Source: Cunninghamia lanceolata
Taxonomy: Eukaryota; Streptophyta; Pinopsida; Cupressales; Cupressaceae
DNA length: 64,000 nucleotides
Assembly: GCA_027924645.1 (NCBI GenBank)
Contig: BSBN01000242.1
Coordinates: 2,790,001 to 2,854,000, forward strand
Direction: 5' to 3'
Shown here: positions 1 to 12,536 of the stretch, in pieces
How the letters are laid out: every line of letters starts with the position of its first letter
Numbering within the stretch: the stretch's first letter is position 1
Notes under the pieces: model-generated
The model's database searches: none
What the model saw: only the letters and a program-made list of their open reading frames with translations
What the model was told of the DNA's origin: nothing
Position numbers and translations under genes: made by a program

Positions 1-2799
1 TCACCTTAAGAAATATTAAATTTAGAAAATCAAAAAAATCATAAAACATAAAAATTCAAAAAAATCTATAAAAAATTAAAAATTCATGAAAATTACAAAA
101 CATAAAAAATCCAAAAACATGCATTTTCATTTTGTTCACCTTACACTTTGTTTGTGACATGCTCTTATTAGATTTTTCTCTTTGCAAGGAATCTTAAGGT
201 TATCTAGTATAGGTTGTGCCTTCTAAGCCTTAAAGATTCCCAAAAAATCATCATTATCCATTTTCCCCCTCCACATTCCCAATGAGTTCAAATGAAGTCA
301 ATATTTTAGCTTCATACTAATATCGATCTTAGAAAATCATGTTGTCAAGTCTAAACATGGCAAGTACACAAACCTATGATACACATAGGAGCTTACAAGT
401 AGATCTTCAATAATCCTCCTTAGTGAGAAGGAAGTCCTATGAGGTAGTGAAAGATTTTGGTGGCACTAGCCAAAACTGTCAGGGAGATCCGAACTCTGCT
501 AAGTAATTAAAAATAATACAAAATACAAAATAATCAAAACCAAGAAAATCACAAAAAAAGTCAAAAAAGTGAGAGATCAAAAAAGAATTACTACAAAAAA
601 ATCAAAAGAAAGAGAAAAGAAAAGAAAAAATGAGAAGAAAGGATTTTTGATGTCTATACTCTCAAGTGGAGATAAATCTAAGCTTGAAGCTATGAGGGTG
701 GCACCTATCAGAGAAAATAAAAGAGAGAGGTATAAAGGACACACATCCACTAATTGGGCAAAGCTAAGTGTCTAGCTATCTTTTAGGGCCATATTTTTCT
801 TTGGAGCCATTCCTTTACCCTAGTTCTAACTTGTTGGCCATCTCTAATCGAAGTCTAGAAGGTGCTAATAAAATTTGTTGCTTGTTTAGGTTGAAAGCCA
901 GTCAAATTATTTTATCTAGATAAGGATCAATGTATAGCCCTTTGCAAAACCAAGTTTCAAAGTTCCATCTAACTCTCACTCCCACTTGATTCCCTTATAT
1001 CCTATCTCAACTAGCTTTAGTAGGTCATCCTATATTAGGTCAACTCACAATCCCTGAAGTCAAAAATCATACTAAAGAGCATTCATAGTGGTTGTTCCAT
1101 TCGTATACATACCAAATAATAAAACATGTCATTCCATCGTGGCATCTAGCATTTAACCTATTACTTTGCATTCCATATATGTGGATCACATTCATACACA
1201 TTACATACATTATAAACAAAAAAAGATAACAAAAATAATATCATCATCATCACATGTGAACATCATAGGTGTGCATAGACATAAGCATTTTCATAAACAT
1301 AAATAAATAAGTTCTATCCAACCATGTGCACCAAGAGGAAAGCAAAGTAGAAGAAATTGACTAAGAGAGCATACAGATCAACACAGTACAAGTCTAATGT
1401 CATAATAGTAAAGAGTGTTTTGAGTATAATTTGCTCCTTCAAGGGGGCCTCAAAAAGAACTAACAATTGCCTCACATGTATAATAAATCTTCCCCATACA
1501 AGGAGGGAAATTGTCAAAAGAAAAGAAATAAATAAAGTCCATCAAGGAAGTCCCATCTCTTGCTATTTGTAGCATTAGAAGGTCTAGGGGTCTTTTGAGT
1601 GTGACTTGGTGAAGCAATGTGATTGTGTGTCCATGAACGAGATGGTCTTATAGTAGTAGGGACTGGTGAAGCTAAAGATCATCTTTGAACATCAAGATGG
1701 GCCATCTATCAAAGCAAAGAAATCTCAGCCTCCAATGTAGCAACTCTCGTGTGCTGAGAAGATAAGTCCTAGCTAGCATGATAAGGAGAAAATGAATCTG
1801 TATGGTGACCTACCAAAGATAGAATCCCAACATTAACTAGAAGTGTCTCTCGAGCACATCCACTAGTAGGGACCGGAATGTCTAGAAAAGTAAATCTAAC
1901 AAAGTCTTTCCACTCATCAATAGTGGGCAAGAAAGAATAAGAGAGAAAGGGAAAGAATGTCAATCAATGTTAGAACAAAATCATGTTTCAAGAAAGGAAG
2001 TGCAAAAATGTAGTAGGAGTATGTTAGTTAGTACTCACAAGGATCACTAGGCTACCATGATGGATCAACTATCCTCATCTCCTCCTCTATTAGCCCTGAA
2101 AGTAAAGTAAGGTGATATCTAGGAGTGGCATCTATTGTTGTTGCCTCCTCATCCTCATGACCTATATTCTCTGATGTTAACTCATCCATTTACTCTCTAG
2201 GTATGTAGTCCTCATTGGACTCATCCTCAATCTCCTTAGTTGCCTCAACCATAGATCTAAATCTAATGACAATGGTTCTTTAGCACCATTAAATGGAAAT
2301 TTTCTTGGGTATTTGGAATTGCAATAATAAAGAGGTAGTGTTGACACATTTGAGGAGTTTGCTAGGTAAGGGCGATTCTCTCTTGGTCAAACCCCTAGAT
2401 ATTGATTTAACATCTTAGTACAATGTATAACATAAAAAATTGTGTACCCCTCACACTTTCACACTACGTTTGACAACCACCTTACCGTTTGCATCCTCTC
2501 TTTGTATGTTAGGGTTGTGTTTGCTTTATTTCACCTATTTTTCTTCTTTTCTCAAAATTTTGTTTTATGGTTTTGTGATTCTCATAGTGTGGAGAAGATT
2601 TATGAGATTCTGAGGTAGATTCACTTGGACGCTAGCACCTAGCACGAATGTTTGTGCACCAAACGGGCATCCCGCGAAAGTGAAACAGTTAGTGAAGCTA
2701 TTTTTGGACACATTGTGAATTACTCCCACAGCTAGTAAGATTCACGTAATGCCTTCGAGCCCCGAATGACTCTTTCCTTGCATGTGGTCTCACTTTCTT
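1..2799. other. AT-rich non-coding sequence, no gene recognised
   Basis: This stretch has A-rich low-complexity patches (about 1-120 and 505-650) and no open frame with a recognisable domain. A short Lys/Arg-rich frame at 569-775 follows directly from the A-rich composition and is not treated as a gene. The style resembles the untranslated parts of plant LTR retrotransposons, but no LTR pair or primer site was found here. Confidence 0.6.
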
Positions 2800-2804
2800 G
2801 TCTC

Positions 2805-3035
2805 TGTTGAATTTAGAGAGCAACAAAACTGAAAAATAGTATTAAATATTCACATTGTAAATGACAGCAAAAATATAATTGAATTTCACTATGTTCAACC
2901 ATATCATATTACATTCCATACATCAGATTTAAAAAGCTATTATTCCCTTATTTACAAACTACCTAGGGAATAACTTCCCACCCAACTAAATACCTAACAA
3001 CTAACTTATTATATGTAAACCTTAATTTTCTAACA
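2805..3035 (-). repeat. 3' LTR of the mini LTR element
   Basis: This left copy of the 231-bp direct repeat is aligned end to end with 4674-4904 and differs by scattered substitutions. The polypurine tract lies immediately to its right, which makes it the 3' LTR for minus-strand transcription. Confidence 0.85.
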
Positions 3036-4673
3036 ACCCCCTTAAGGTTTATATTAAAAAAGGAAAAACAAAAGAAATATTGCATCAACATCAACCCAAA
3101 GTCCTCATGTTTAGGTAAATGTCCTAATTATCCTCCATTTGTGGATTGAGACTAACTCCATTATCCACAAATACAAATCTACAAAACTTCGGATTGAGAC
3201 ACACTCAACTATCCATAACAAGTTTGTGGATTCAACTATCCACAAACCAACAAATCACTACCAAGCCCCCCTTGCTCCTGAAGCAACTAGAGATGAAACA
3301 GGTGCTTCTCATGCAAGCTGGTATCATCTCTGAGTTAGAAGCTAGCTCGAGATGATAAAAATCCTCCTACCTTCAATGCCTCCACTATCCAATTTGACCT
3401 TGTTACACTTTATCCATTTGATGTCTCATTAATCTCTCAGATAGAACAAGCACATGAGTCTTTGAAGGCCATGTTAGGTGTAACAAAGATGTCCCCAAGA
3501 GAACAAGCAATATGTGTGACCATGATAAAGAATAAATTTGACAAGGTGTCAGATTCCACCGAAAATGCACCTTTTACAAAATAAATCCTTGTAATTCTAA
3601 AAGCTTTGAACACAACCTTCTCTCTCCTTAGATTTGTAGACTTCATGAAGAAAATTCAACTCTATTTCATAAATATTTTGTATTCACTTCTTCCTTCCTT
3701 TTTAAGACAAAAAATAATTCAAGAATGTACATTTACCTAAACAGATCTTACAAACAATTTCACAAAACAATATATGTTTATGAAGTTTGAACCTATAACC
3801 ACTTTTAAAAATTTAAATATCCTCACCAATTGATCTATCTATTGGATTTTCACCTAATTGCATCAAACTATTTCTAATGTGACTTTGTAGAAGACAACTA
3901 GAACAAACGTCAACATAAATGTGAAACTATGAACTTACATATGCTACACTTTTGTTATTGATTGTGCACTTATGAGGGGTGAATGAGTATATTAGAATAC
4001 AAGAAAAGAAATTAAAACTAGAGTGAGTGTGATCTGCCTATTCAAATCTAAATGGAATGCTGTTTTAAACCATTTGAAAGAACATTGCATGCCAGAATAT
4101 CACACACCTTATTCATCACTCAACGCAATCAATATTCCTTCACATGCCTTGTCTTGTTCTCCCTATTTCTCCAAATCAACTCGCCTTGGAATGGGGACAA
4201 CTTCGTTCAATCCAAATTGACCATTTAATCTTGTTGGCTTGAATGATTGACTTCAAGTAATTTCTAGTGATTTCTTTTGCTTCAATGGCTATTTGATTGT
4301 CTCAAATATTCAAAATTCCTTTCAACAACATCTCCAACCACTTCAAATGCCTTTCTATGTCTTCTATTTTCTACAGTAATAATATTCAAGATCCCAGATG
4401 CAGTTTGTCAAACAACTCATGTGCTTGTCAATTTGTATGCTTTCCTTCACCTAAGTGGATACCATAAATAAAGGAAATAATAATGATATAACAACTATGA
4501 ATGTTGGTATCTTCTTCACATTTCTGGACACCACCATAGAGATTGATGACCCCATTATAGAGTTGCAGTCGTCCCTTGTCTCCTTCAAAGCGTAGCATAC
4601 CATTTCATCTCCCCTTCTCTTTACCTTCAAAAATCTCACACATGCACAAAAAATAATTTCACTCTGATACCAC

Positions 4674-4904
4674 TATTGAATTTGTAGAGCAACAAAACTA
4701 AAAAATAATATTAAAGATTCACATTGTAAATAACAGAAAAAATATACTTGAATTTCATTATGTTCAACCATATCATATTACATTCCATATAATAGATTTA
4801 AAAAGCCATTATTCTCTCATTTACAAACTACCTAGGGAATAACTTCCCACCCAACTAACTACCTAAAAACTAACTTATTATATGTAAACCTTAATTTTCT
4901 AACA
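4674..4904 (-). repeat. 5' LTR of the mini LTR element
   Basis: This right copy of the 231-bp repeat sits next to the Met-tRNA-type primer site at 4661-4672. Its left terminus reads TATTGAA where the partner reads TGTTGAA, one transition in the conserved terminal dinucleotide. Confidence 0.85.
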
Positions 4905-4909
4905 GCCTC

Positions 4910-7055
4910 TCAATTTCTCTCTCAATTTATTTCACTTGATCTTGCAAAACTCACAAGATTATTGGCTGTACTATGCAAAACTCCTTTGTAAATCTAATCT
5001 CTATAGCAACTACTTGAGTCCTTGGTACTTTTTATGGTGTTGTATCACTTTCAAAAGCTCTTGGAGGTTTTGATTCACTTTTGTGCTCATTGAGGAAGCT
5101 CTATCTTGTTGGGTTTTAAGTTGTCTACCATATTTGAGCTTCTATAAACTTGCATCTTTCTCTCTTTCATTAAACTGCTAACTTTGTTCATTGTGTTTCT
5201 CAATATTGTTTCATTTAGATCTATTTGATGTTGTGTAGTTCATTGTTATGGTATAGACCACCATTTTCTTGCATTGTTCTAGTGTAGACCACCATCTTTC
5301 TCTTTTGCATTTGTTGCATGTTGATGATTTCTTCCCCATGGACCAAGAAAGTAAATCCTTTTAGTTTACTTGCTTTGTTGATTGCTCTTAACTCCTAGAT
5401 GCACTTACGATAGGAGCACACACTCATTTCTTTTCTTTCAAATCATTTTTATCAATTTGTTTCTCATGGAGGTAGGAATACCGAAACGATGGCTTGCTTG
5501 AGGCAGGCTCCTTAGCAGCACAATCCCTCTCTTCTGTCATTTTGCAAATACTTCTTGGAGTAAGGACTTCACAATCACATGGAGGTTTCATTTCCCTTCT
5601 TTCCTTTTGCTTTGTGTGATTTTCATAGAATAGTTGTTTCCTTTTGATATATTGTGTTACCTAGATGATGTTGGGTATGTGTTGTGTTTAAATTTGTGTT
5701 GTGCAGACATTCTAGGTCTGTAAATACCTGGTAAACTTATTTTTTGTTGCATTTTGGACTCCAATGCCTAGCACAGACATCCTCATGGTACACTATCATC
5801 CAAGGTAGTGAGCTCCTCCCTCTAGCTACATGTTCCATTTTCTTATCTCTTTCTGTCTCTGCTATCATTTTTCTCAATGTTGTACACAGTTGTTCAATTT
5901 CAGTTTTGTTCTTTTCCCTTCATTGTCAAGCACCTAGGCTAGTTGTCTTTCTTTGATTGGGACATGTAGTGGTTTTGTTAAGACCTAGAGTAGGTTCTTA
6001 GACATATAACACCTTAGATAGTAGGACCCGAGTGTACTATTAGTGGAAAACTCTGTTGATTGAAGATATTCAATTAAGTAGTAATTTTTCCTACACTACA
6101 CAATGATAGAAGGCAAGCTTGACACTAATACAATATGCCTAGAGTGTTGATGCAATTTTGAAGTTATGATCTTGTGATGATGCAATGAATAATGGAGTTT
6201 GCTAATAATATTCCTAGATGTGTGTTCGATATGCTCTAGATTTTAGATTCTAGATGTTTGATATATGATCAAAGTAAATTAGGGATTTTTCTTTTATATA
6301 ACACCAAGGCATGCAAATGAAATTATTTTATGATTTAGTCATCTCATAACAGCTAAATGGAAGGAAGTGTCTAGGCCTAAAACTAAAATTTTGAATTTTG
6401 AAATAGTTGCAATCATTTTTACAAATCATAGATCTAAACCAAGGTAATGGAAAAATAAACTAAGGGTCATGTTTGGACTCTTGAATTGAGTGCAAATAGA
6501 ATCAAGCTAGGATTATGTTATTTGTCAAATTCCATGTAAAATACATCATTTACACACTAGTCATTATATTGAAGACAAATCAATGAAAGTAAGTCCAAAA
6601 TGAAAGGGAAAAGTAAAAGATGTGCAATTTTCACCATTGAAATTCTTAAGAACCTCATCAATCAAATGTTCTTTCCATTATGGAATAAGGAAATTATAAT
6701 TATCCATTGTGAAAATGATATTATAAATCATAGTAAAATAAAAATAACTTTTGATTAAGTTTAGTTGGGAAAGGGTCCCAGACCCATACAAAAGAAGTAC
6801 TAACAGTCCACTATTATAGCCATAAACCCTGATAATAACCCTAACTAGGCTAGGGAATCAAGAAAAACATAGTATATCCAATAGTTCATCATATAAAGCA
6901 AAATATCAATAATAATCCCTAAAAATAACCCTAACCGGGCTAGAGAATCAACAAGAAAACAACAAGATAATAACCGTCAATAGAACAGAATAAAAACAAA
7001 AAACCAAACACAGACCACTAGATTAATTAGTAGTGTTTCTCCAATCCTTACACAT
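4910..7055. other. Non-coding sequence, no gene recognised
   Basis: No long open frame and no recognisable domain on either strand. The sequence just after 4909 continues the pyrimidine-rich stretch interrupted by the upstream element (TCTC then CTCTCAATTTC), which fits a simple insertion. Two similar ACCCTAAC(T/C)(A/G)GGCTAG-type motifs occur near 6838 and 6930. Confidence 0.5.
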
Positions 7056-7059
7056 TTGA

Positions 7060-7570
7060 GCCATCATATGCTCCTAGGAAGAGGATCTCTTCTAATGCTC
7101 AGTCTTCTATCTTTTACCAACATCCATCTCCTTTGCTTGCTGAACTTTATGTTTCTCCAGCTGGGTCTGAATGTCTTTGACATAAGAGGTTTTCCTCATA
7201 ATGTCATTAGTGAACTTAGTCAAATCCTTGAGATTGTATTACAGTCTTGCGATTCTCTGTTGGTAAATCTATAATATATCGAACATATTAGTCTAGCTAT
7301 CCTGACAAGTGGTACAATCCATTCTCCTATGAAAAGCTTTTTCAATCTCTTCCAGTCTATTTGCTAGCTCATTCATCTAAGTATCTCTGTAAACTTTTTC
7401 ATTCATCTCAGACTTATTCAATTCATTCTGAAAGGTACTAATGTCATTCCCTACATCTTCATATTCATATTCACTGTAAGAGTCACCCCCTACATCCCCT
7501 TGATCAAATTGAAAAGTCAAGTTAACATCTTCCCTCAACTCTTCCTCTTCATGCTGCATCTGTTGATCAT
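7060..7570 (-). pseudogene. Decayed coding relic with coiled-coil character, unknown function
   Basis: On the minus strand one frame can be followed for about 165 codons through several stops. It has an acidic segment (7377-7559, rich in Glu, Asp and Tyr) followed by a Lys/Gln/Glu-rich heptad-like stretch with motifs such as IYQQRIARLQ and KDLTKFTNDIMRKTSYVKD. At least one stop is a TAG that would be CAG after a single transition. I do not recognise the family. The composition resembles the accessory coiled-coil ORFs of plant LTR elements, but no LTR or primer site was found around it. It could be a chance open stretch, hence the low confidence. Confidence 0.3.
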
Positions 7571-7574
7571 TAAT

Positions 7575-9795
7575 ATCATTATTATTATTTTAGATTATAT
7601 GTTACTTTACAACACTCTTTTATTAATGTGTTCAATTCTTAGAATATTTAATGCATATATGGAGTTTATCATGCAACATTTATGGTTTTGTTATTGTGTC
7701 GATTGGTGTTCCCCTCTATGAAAGAGTGAGATCTAATATAGGTGTAATAAAAAATTAATCACTTGAAAGCTCCAAAATGCATTGACCGACCATGAAATCA
7801 ATCTCAGCCATTCTTATCAAGATCACAAACAATTATGTCTCTTATCAAAGTCACTTATGATTCATTCTACCTAGTAGTAGCTACACACTTTTGACTTCCT
7901 AATCCAACAAATTTTTCCACACAAAAATAAATGAGAAATTCTTATGTAGTTGTGGCATAAAGTGTGGAATTTATTTACCCTATAAAGTATTTATTGTGAA
8001 ATTTACTAAACCTATCAATGTTGTAGGCTATAACCTAGTTGACATTATCATTGATGTTGTATGTTTCTACAAAAATCTTATTTTGAGGGATAGTTGCAAA
8101 GCTAGGGGTTTCGAGTTTCTATAGAAGCAATGATCTCTCAATGTGTGGAGCAATAAAATTCATTATATTGTGAACGTCACACTGTTGGCTCAAGTGAAGC
8201 TTTATGAGTGTCCTTTGACCAAGGTTGAAAATTATAGGGTTGTCAAGGGAGGATGATAATGATGGCAACGAAGAGGGTGATGAGGATGAAGAAGAAACTA
8301 TAATATTTGCTTTAAATAATAATAAATTATCATGCAAGGACTAATGAGATTGTTTTGGAGGTTCCTAGATCAATTCCCATGGAAATGATGAAGTTGACGA
8401 AGAGGACATGTCATCTAAAGAGGAGGCAACACAATTTCATGAATCAACTATGGTGAATTGGGTGAGAAGGATGATGGCCTTGAGGATGAGCAAGAGGAGG
8501 TTCATGAAGGATGATTATATTTTCAATTTCCTTGGCATTTTGAGTGTTTTCTACTTTTGATTCATAATACTTTTCATCTTAATTTGGTTTTTTGCATCAT
8601 TGAATTGTCATTCTTTGAGATTGAAACAATATTTTATCTTGATATGTCCTAACATTTCAAATATTTTATTGTACACGTGCACTTCATGTAAAATAAATTT
8701 TACCCATTCTCATTGTCCTATCTTAATCTTACTGCATTCTTCATATTTGTAACATAATTTATGTGCATCTACAAAATGTTTGACTATTAAAAAATTTTGT
8801 AGTCTAATATTGCACAATCCTTTATAGTATGTTCTCTTGCACTTCCAGCATTTGGAAGAATTAAGTAATCCTCTAGTTTTTTTTTGTTTTTGCTTTGTTT
8901 CAATTTAGTTTGTATTTATAGTATTTGCAATCCAACACTTTCATGCTTCAATAGAATTCATATCATTTGAATATGAAAAGAAAAATAGCCACATTCTTGT
9001 TGTCTTGAAAAATTAATTATATATGCACTAGGCTTAAATTAACTTTCTCTAAGATTTCTACATGTTTTTCTTAGCTTAGATTCCTATCATATTTCCTAAT
9101 TTCTAAGGTAACCATTATTTTACAATAGTTTTATAATAAGTTTATTGATTGATTCATTATAAATAGAGGTATATTAGATGTCTTGAAAAGCATTCTTCAC
9201 TAAATTGGAGGTTTTCATTTGGATCATTGCTTGCATCATTACAAAATCATAAAACTACAAACATAAAATACAACACATCTTTTTTAATTATTCAATAAAA
9301 TAGTTTTAAATTGTTGCTAGATAGGTGAAGTAGGCTTATCTTAACTAGACTTATATGTTTTTATTTTCTTATTTTTCTTTTAAATATAATTATTTTAGGA
9401 AGATTTATTTCCTAAAAGTCCTATTTGTGGTATGCTTGAATGTCTTTTTTATTATTTCTTTAGTTCAGTTCACTTTCATATAACTATATTAGAATTTGGA
9501 GGCATTGATTTGGTAAGAACTTTCTAGTCTTTATTTTCCCTTCTATCTTACTTCCCTAACTTGGTCCTTTGATATAGGTTTCCTAGAATCTTCCTTTGAT
9601 TGTATTTATCATCTTTCTTATCCTTCTAAACATTTTGACTATACTATGTTAATACTAGCCCCTCAAAGTTGGGAATTTTCCTTATGTGAAATAACCTATC
9701 AATAGACTTTTATCCATGAGAAGAGACAAAATCAATAGAACCCATGATTTTATGTGGAGCTATGTTTGAGGTAGAGCATGTGGGTTTCCTTGCAT
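7575..9795. other. AT-rich non-coding sequence, no gene recognised
   Basis: No recognisable product. A short acidic frame on the plus strand (about 8248-8340, rich in Asp and Glu) comes from GAT/GAA-rich sequence and lacks supporting context. The remainder is AT-rich. Confidence 0.5.
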
Positions 9796-9799
9796 GTAG

Positions 9800-10475
9800 C
9801 ACCCAAGATGTCCAAGGGATGACTAAATCATTCCTCCATCTTGTAGAACCTCCATTAGCTTTACCATATAGATCTTATTTAGATCTGTCTTCACCCCTAC
9901 TTAGAATACAATAAACCCCTAACAACTTGTTGAACCATGTCATGAACAAACATTTATTTGGATTCAACATCAACTTATCCTCTTGGAATATTTTCATTTT
10001 CTCTTCCAAAACTCTCAAATGTACGATTCCTTTCACACATTTGACAACCATCTAGGACTTTGAATTTTTGTGTCCTAATATTTTCAAAGATGTAGAATAT
10101 GATCCTTTAGAAGGTGGTCTAACCAATGCACACCATGAGTGGTATGATATTATGAGAATATGTACTAGTTTTAACCGCAAAGGTTGTCTTTAGATTGTCT
10201 TATTTTGCAATGTTAATCTTAGTAGCCACTAAATCCATTAGCAATTGAGAAAATCATGTGTCTAACTACTTCATCAAGGATGAAATATATGAACAAGATG
10301 ATGCGTCAATTTGTTCTTGTGATGTGTTTGTATTCAAGCTTTAGAAAAGAAAATTTATCTTTCCTTCCTCTTTGAAAATAATTACTGTGAGTAGAACACA
10401 TATACTTTTCACAATTTGGGAGATTATCCCAATGTCCAACACCTTATCTATCATGACATGCACCTTCTTGACCTA
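9800..10475 (-). pseudogene. Decayed Gypsy-type reverse transcriptase fragment
   Basis: Reading the minus strand from about 10475 downward gives fragments in the order expected of a Gypsy RT. First is an N-terminal stretch (VLDIGIISQIVKS, then FKEEGK and an LN pair) matching the usual pattern before the first catalytic block. Then comes FSIANGFSGY, matching the FxxxDGFSGYNQI block of Tat/Athila-type elements with the catalytic Asp read as Asn. Next is a decayed KTTF...MPFGL region, and finally KLMLNPNKCLF followed by KLLG, the standard segment after the YxDD block. Frames shift at least twice and stops interrupt it. No LTR, integrase or protease was found next to it, so it is an orphan fragment. 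Family known, fragment identified by eye. Confidence 0.65.
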
Positions 10476-11214
10476 AAAAATCTTAAATCATCCACTTAGT
10501 GCTTTTAGACAACATTCTAAAATTTATGACAAATATTTTTTAGCACTTTTGGGCAATATTTTGAAGATTTCTAAAATCTATTTTTTATTATTTTCCATAG
10601 TTTTGTATTTTACATTTTTTGGGCCCTTTGGAGTGAAATTTAGCAGTACAACCATTGGACCCTACTTACACTATGACCCATTCGAAATTGATTAGTTCAT
10701 AGCCTAAGATTTACACATATATGAACTTCAAATTTCAAGTAACAAGGTACGAGTTATAATCTTGATAAGTATGAGTGCCAAAATTCAATAAATCCAACTT
10801 ACAATTTCAATTTCTAACAAGTTTGCATGGATTTGTATGAGATTCCATTTCAACTTCCAAGGAGACAAGTCACTACCTAGCATGGCAACTCTTCAATTCT
10901 AACCAAGAACCTTAATTTACTATTTTAGTAAGTTTTTGTTTCTTGTATTATTAAACAATAAAATAGTTGGATTTGAAGCATATAATTAGAGTATAAGACA
11001 TATAGTTCACCTAAAAAGTCCATTTGTTTTACATAAGCTCTCAGTCAAAATAATAATCAATTCCTTTCATCTATTCACTAGTTGTTAATCTTATCTTATT
11101 TGAAATTTGTTCAATTGTTACTTATATGGTAAGTTCCTTAACTAATATATTGTCTTCTAAATGACCATCTTAATTTGGATCACTTCTACACATACTTTAG
11201 GTTTATACAATATA
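10476..11214. other. Non-coding sequence, no gene recognised
   Basis: AT-rich with no supportable open frame. It lies upstream, in minus-strand terms, of the RT relic, where protease and gag would be expected, but I could not recognise either. Confidence 0.45.
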
Positions 11215-11565
11215 GCCTCCTCCATATGTGTTGTACTATAGATATCGATATCTGTTACATGCACACATCTCATGACATCTTTCCTCAAAACTATGTATCT
11301 TCATGCAAATACATTAGCTTGTAAACTAAATGCAACTAACTTTGAAAATGATGATATAAACAATTGAAACAAAGAGAATCAAATATAGAGCCCTCCTCCA
11401 TCTATATGTTATGATATAGACATCGAAGTCCATTATGTACAGGTCTCACATCACCTTTCTTCAAAGCCATGTATCTTCATACAAATACATTGACTTACAG
11501 ACTAAATGCACTAGCTTTGCTATCAATGATATGAAATTTTTTGAGAAAGAGAATCAAATATAAAG
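11215..11565. repeat. Imperfect tandem duplication, about 175 bp unit
   Basis: Two adjacent copies (about 11215-11390 and 11391-11565) share the order CCTCCTCCAT, an ATAGATATCGA/ATAGACATCGA motif, ATGTATCTTCAT, CAAATACATT, and GAGAATCAAATATA. Copies differ by many substitutions, so the duplication is old. No coding capacity is apparent. Confidence 0.7.
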
Positions 11566-11590
11566 CATGAGAGATTACTTTAGTTGTAGA

Positions 11591-11593
<3 letters not shown>

Positions 11594-11621
<28 letters not shown>
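11594..11621. repeat. (GT)n microsatellite
   Basis: About 14 uninterrupted GT dinucleotides. Confidence 0.95.
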
Positions 11622-11624
<3 letters not shown>

Positions 11625-12079
11625 AAGGATGTACTCATAAGCTTCTAGAGGAAGGAAAGTCCTAAGAGAAGAGATATGAAGATAGAGATACAACCTTTAA
11701 GAACTTACTCTACCTATGTGATGTATTATGAGAAATAAGAATTTACAATAAAATTTTAAAATATATATGTAATTGTCTCATATCGAATGTGACTTGTGTC
11801 TTATCATCTCCTCCTAACTTAGAGGAAATTATACCTAATTTATGTTGCAAGCTTAGCAATTGTCACTTAGCTTGTAGTGAACAAGGTAAGTAGTAGTAAG
11901 GTGGCTCCTAGTAGTTTGTATTTTCCTCCCCCAAAAATAATCCTAGGATATTATCATAAGGATGAGAGAGTTATTTGTTCCTCTAAATTTGTGGGCAGTA
12001 AAGCTTAATTTGAATTATAAATTCAAATAGCATCTATTCTAAATGAAGAAGAATGATCAACATGAAATCATTTTTGTCA
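11622..12079. other. Non-coding sequence, no gene recognised
   Basis: AT-rich spacer between the microsatellite and the target duplication of the next LTR element. Nothing recognisable. Confidence 0.5.
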
Positions 12080-12084
12080 ATAAG

Positions 12085-12523
12085 AATTGGTGTGATAAAT
12101 TATATTATACTTTATATTAAGTTTACTTATTACTTAGTAATTAATATTATTTATTTAGTTAAATTAAGAAAAGAGCACGTGTCAACTCCCTTGATTGATA
12201 AGATTCTTTACCGCCTCTATATCACTCATCTCCTTCATTGATGGAAGTTAGGTGTCACATCTCCCTTATCAAGATGAATTTGCTTGACATCTCTGCTCCT
12301 ATTAAGTCAATCCTCTAGTTCATTTCTTTCCTCTAAAACATTTGTCACTCTCACTTGTGCATGCTGAAGTCTATATATTGTAGTCAATTTTCTTGTTTTA
12401 CATACTCTTGAATAAAAATATTAAAATCATATTATTCTATTCTTGTTTGCATTGAATTAGTGTCATTTTGTTATTTTGATCTTAGGGAGATTCAATATTA
12501 CATAATCTTTATTAAATCTAACA
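12085..12523 (+). repeat. 5' LTR of the 3.0-kb element
   Basis: Matches 14641-15089 over its whole length with many substitutions and small indels. Ends TCTAACA immediately before the primer site. Its first bases are decayed compared with the right copy, which keeps the TG start. Confidence 0.85.
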
Positions 12524-12536
12524 TGATATCAAAGCC
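12524..12536 (+). promoter_or_regulatory. Primer-binding site, Met-tRNA type, decayed
   Basis: TGATATCAAAGCC differs from the canonical initiator-Met primer site TGGTATCAGAGCC at two positions, both G-to-A, and directly abuts the 5' LTR. Confidence 0.8.

Larger units (their letters stand above)
2805..4904 (-). mobile_element. Non-autonomous LTR retrotransposon (TRIM-like), complete with LTRs and target duplication
   Basis: Two 231-bp direct repeats (2805-3035 and 4674-4904) bound a 1.64-kb interior. On the minus strand the 5' LTR is the right copy. A primer site matching the initiator Met-tRNA type (complement of 4661-4672, TGGTATCAGAGT) lies one base inside it. At the other end a polypurine tract (complement of 3036-3047, CCTTAAGGGGGT) abuts the 3' LTR. 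The LTRs start TGTTAG and end in TTCAACA, decayed to TTCAATA in the right copy. Flanking five-base sequences GTCTC (2800-2804) and GCCTC (4905-4909) look like a target duplication with one later change. The interior shows no gag or pol motif, so the element would have needed proteins supplied in trans. It could carry captured host sequence, but I recognise none. Confidence 0.88.

Noticed and set aside
569..775. Lys/Arg-rich open frame on the plus strand
   Set aside because: It follows from A-rich low-complexity sequence and has no domain or supporting context.
8119..8337. Ser-rich minus-strand frame opposite an acidic plus-strand stretch
   Set aside because: It is the complement of GAT/GAA-rich sequence; neither strand shows a family motif.
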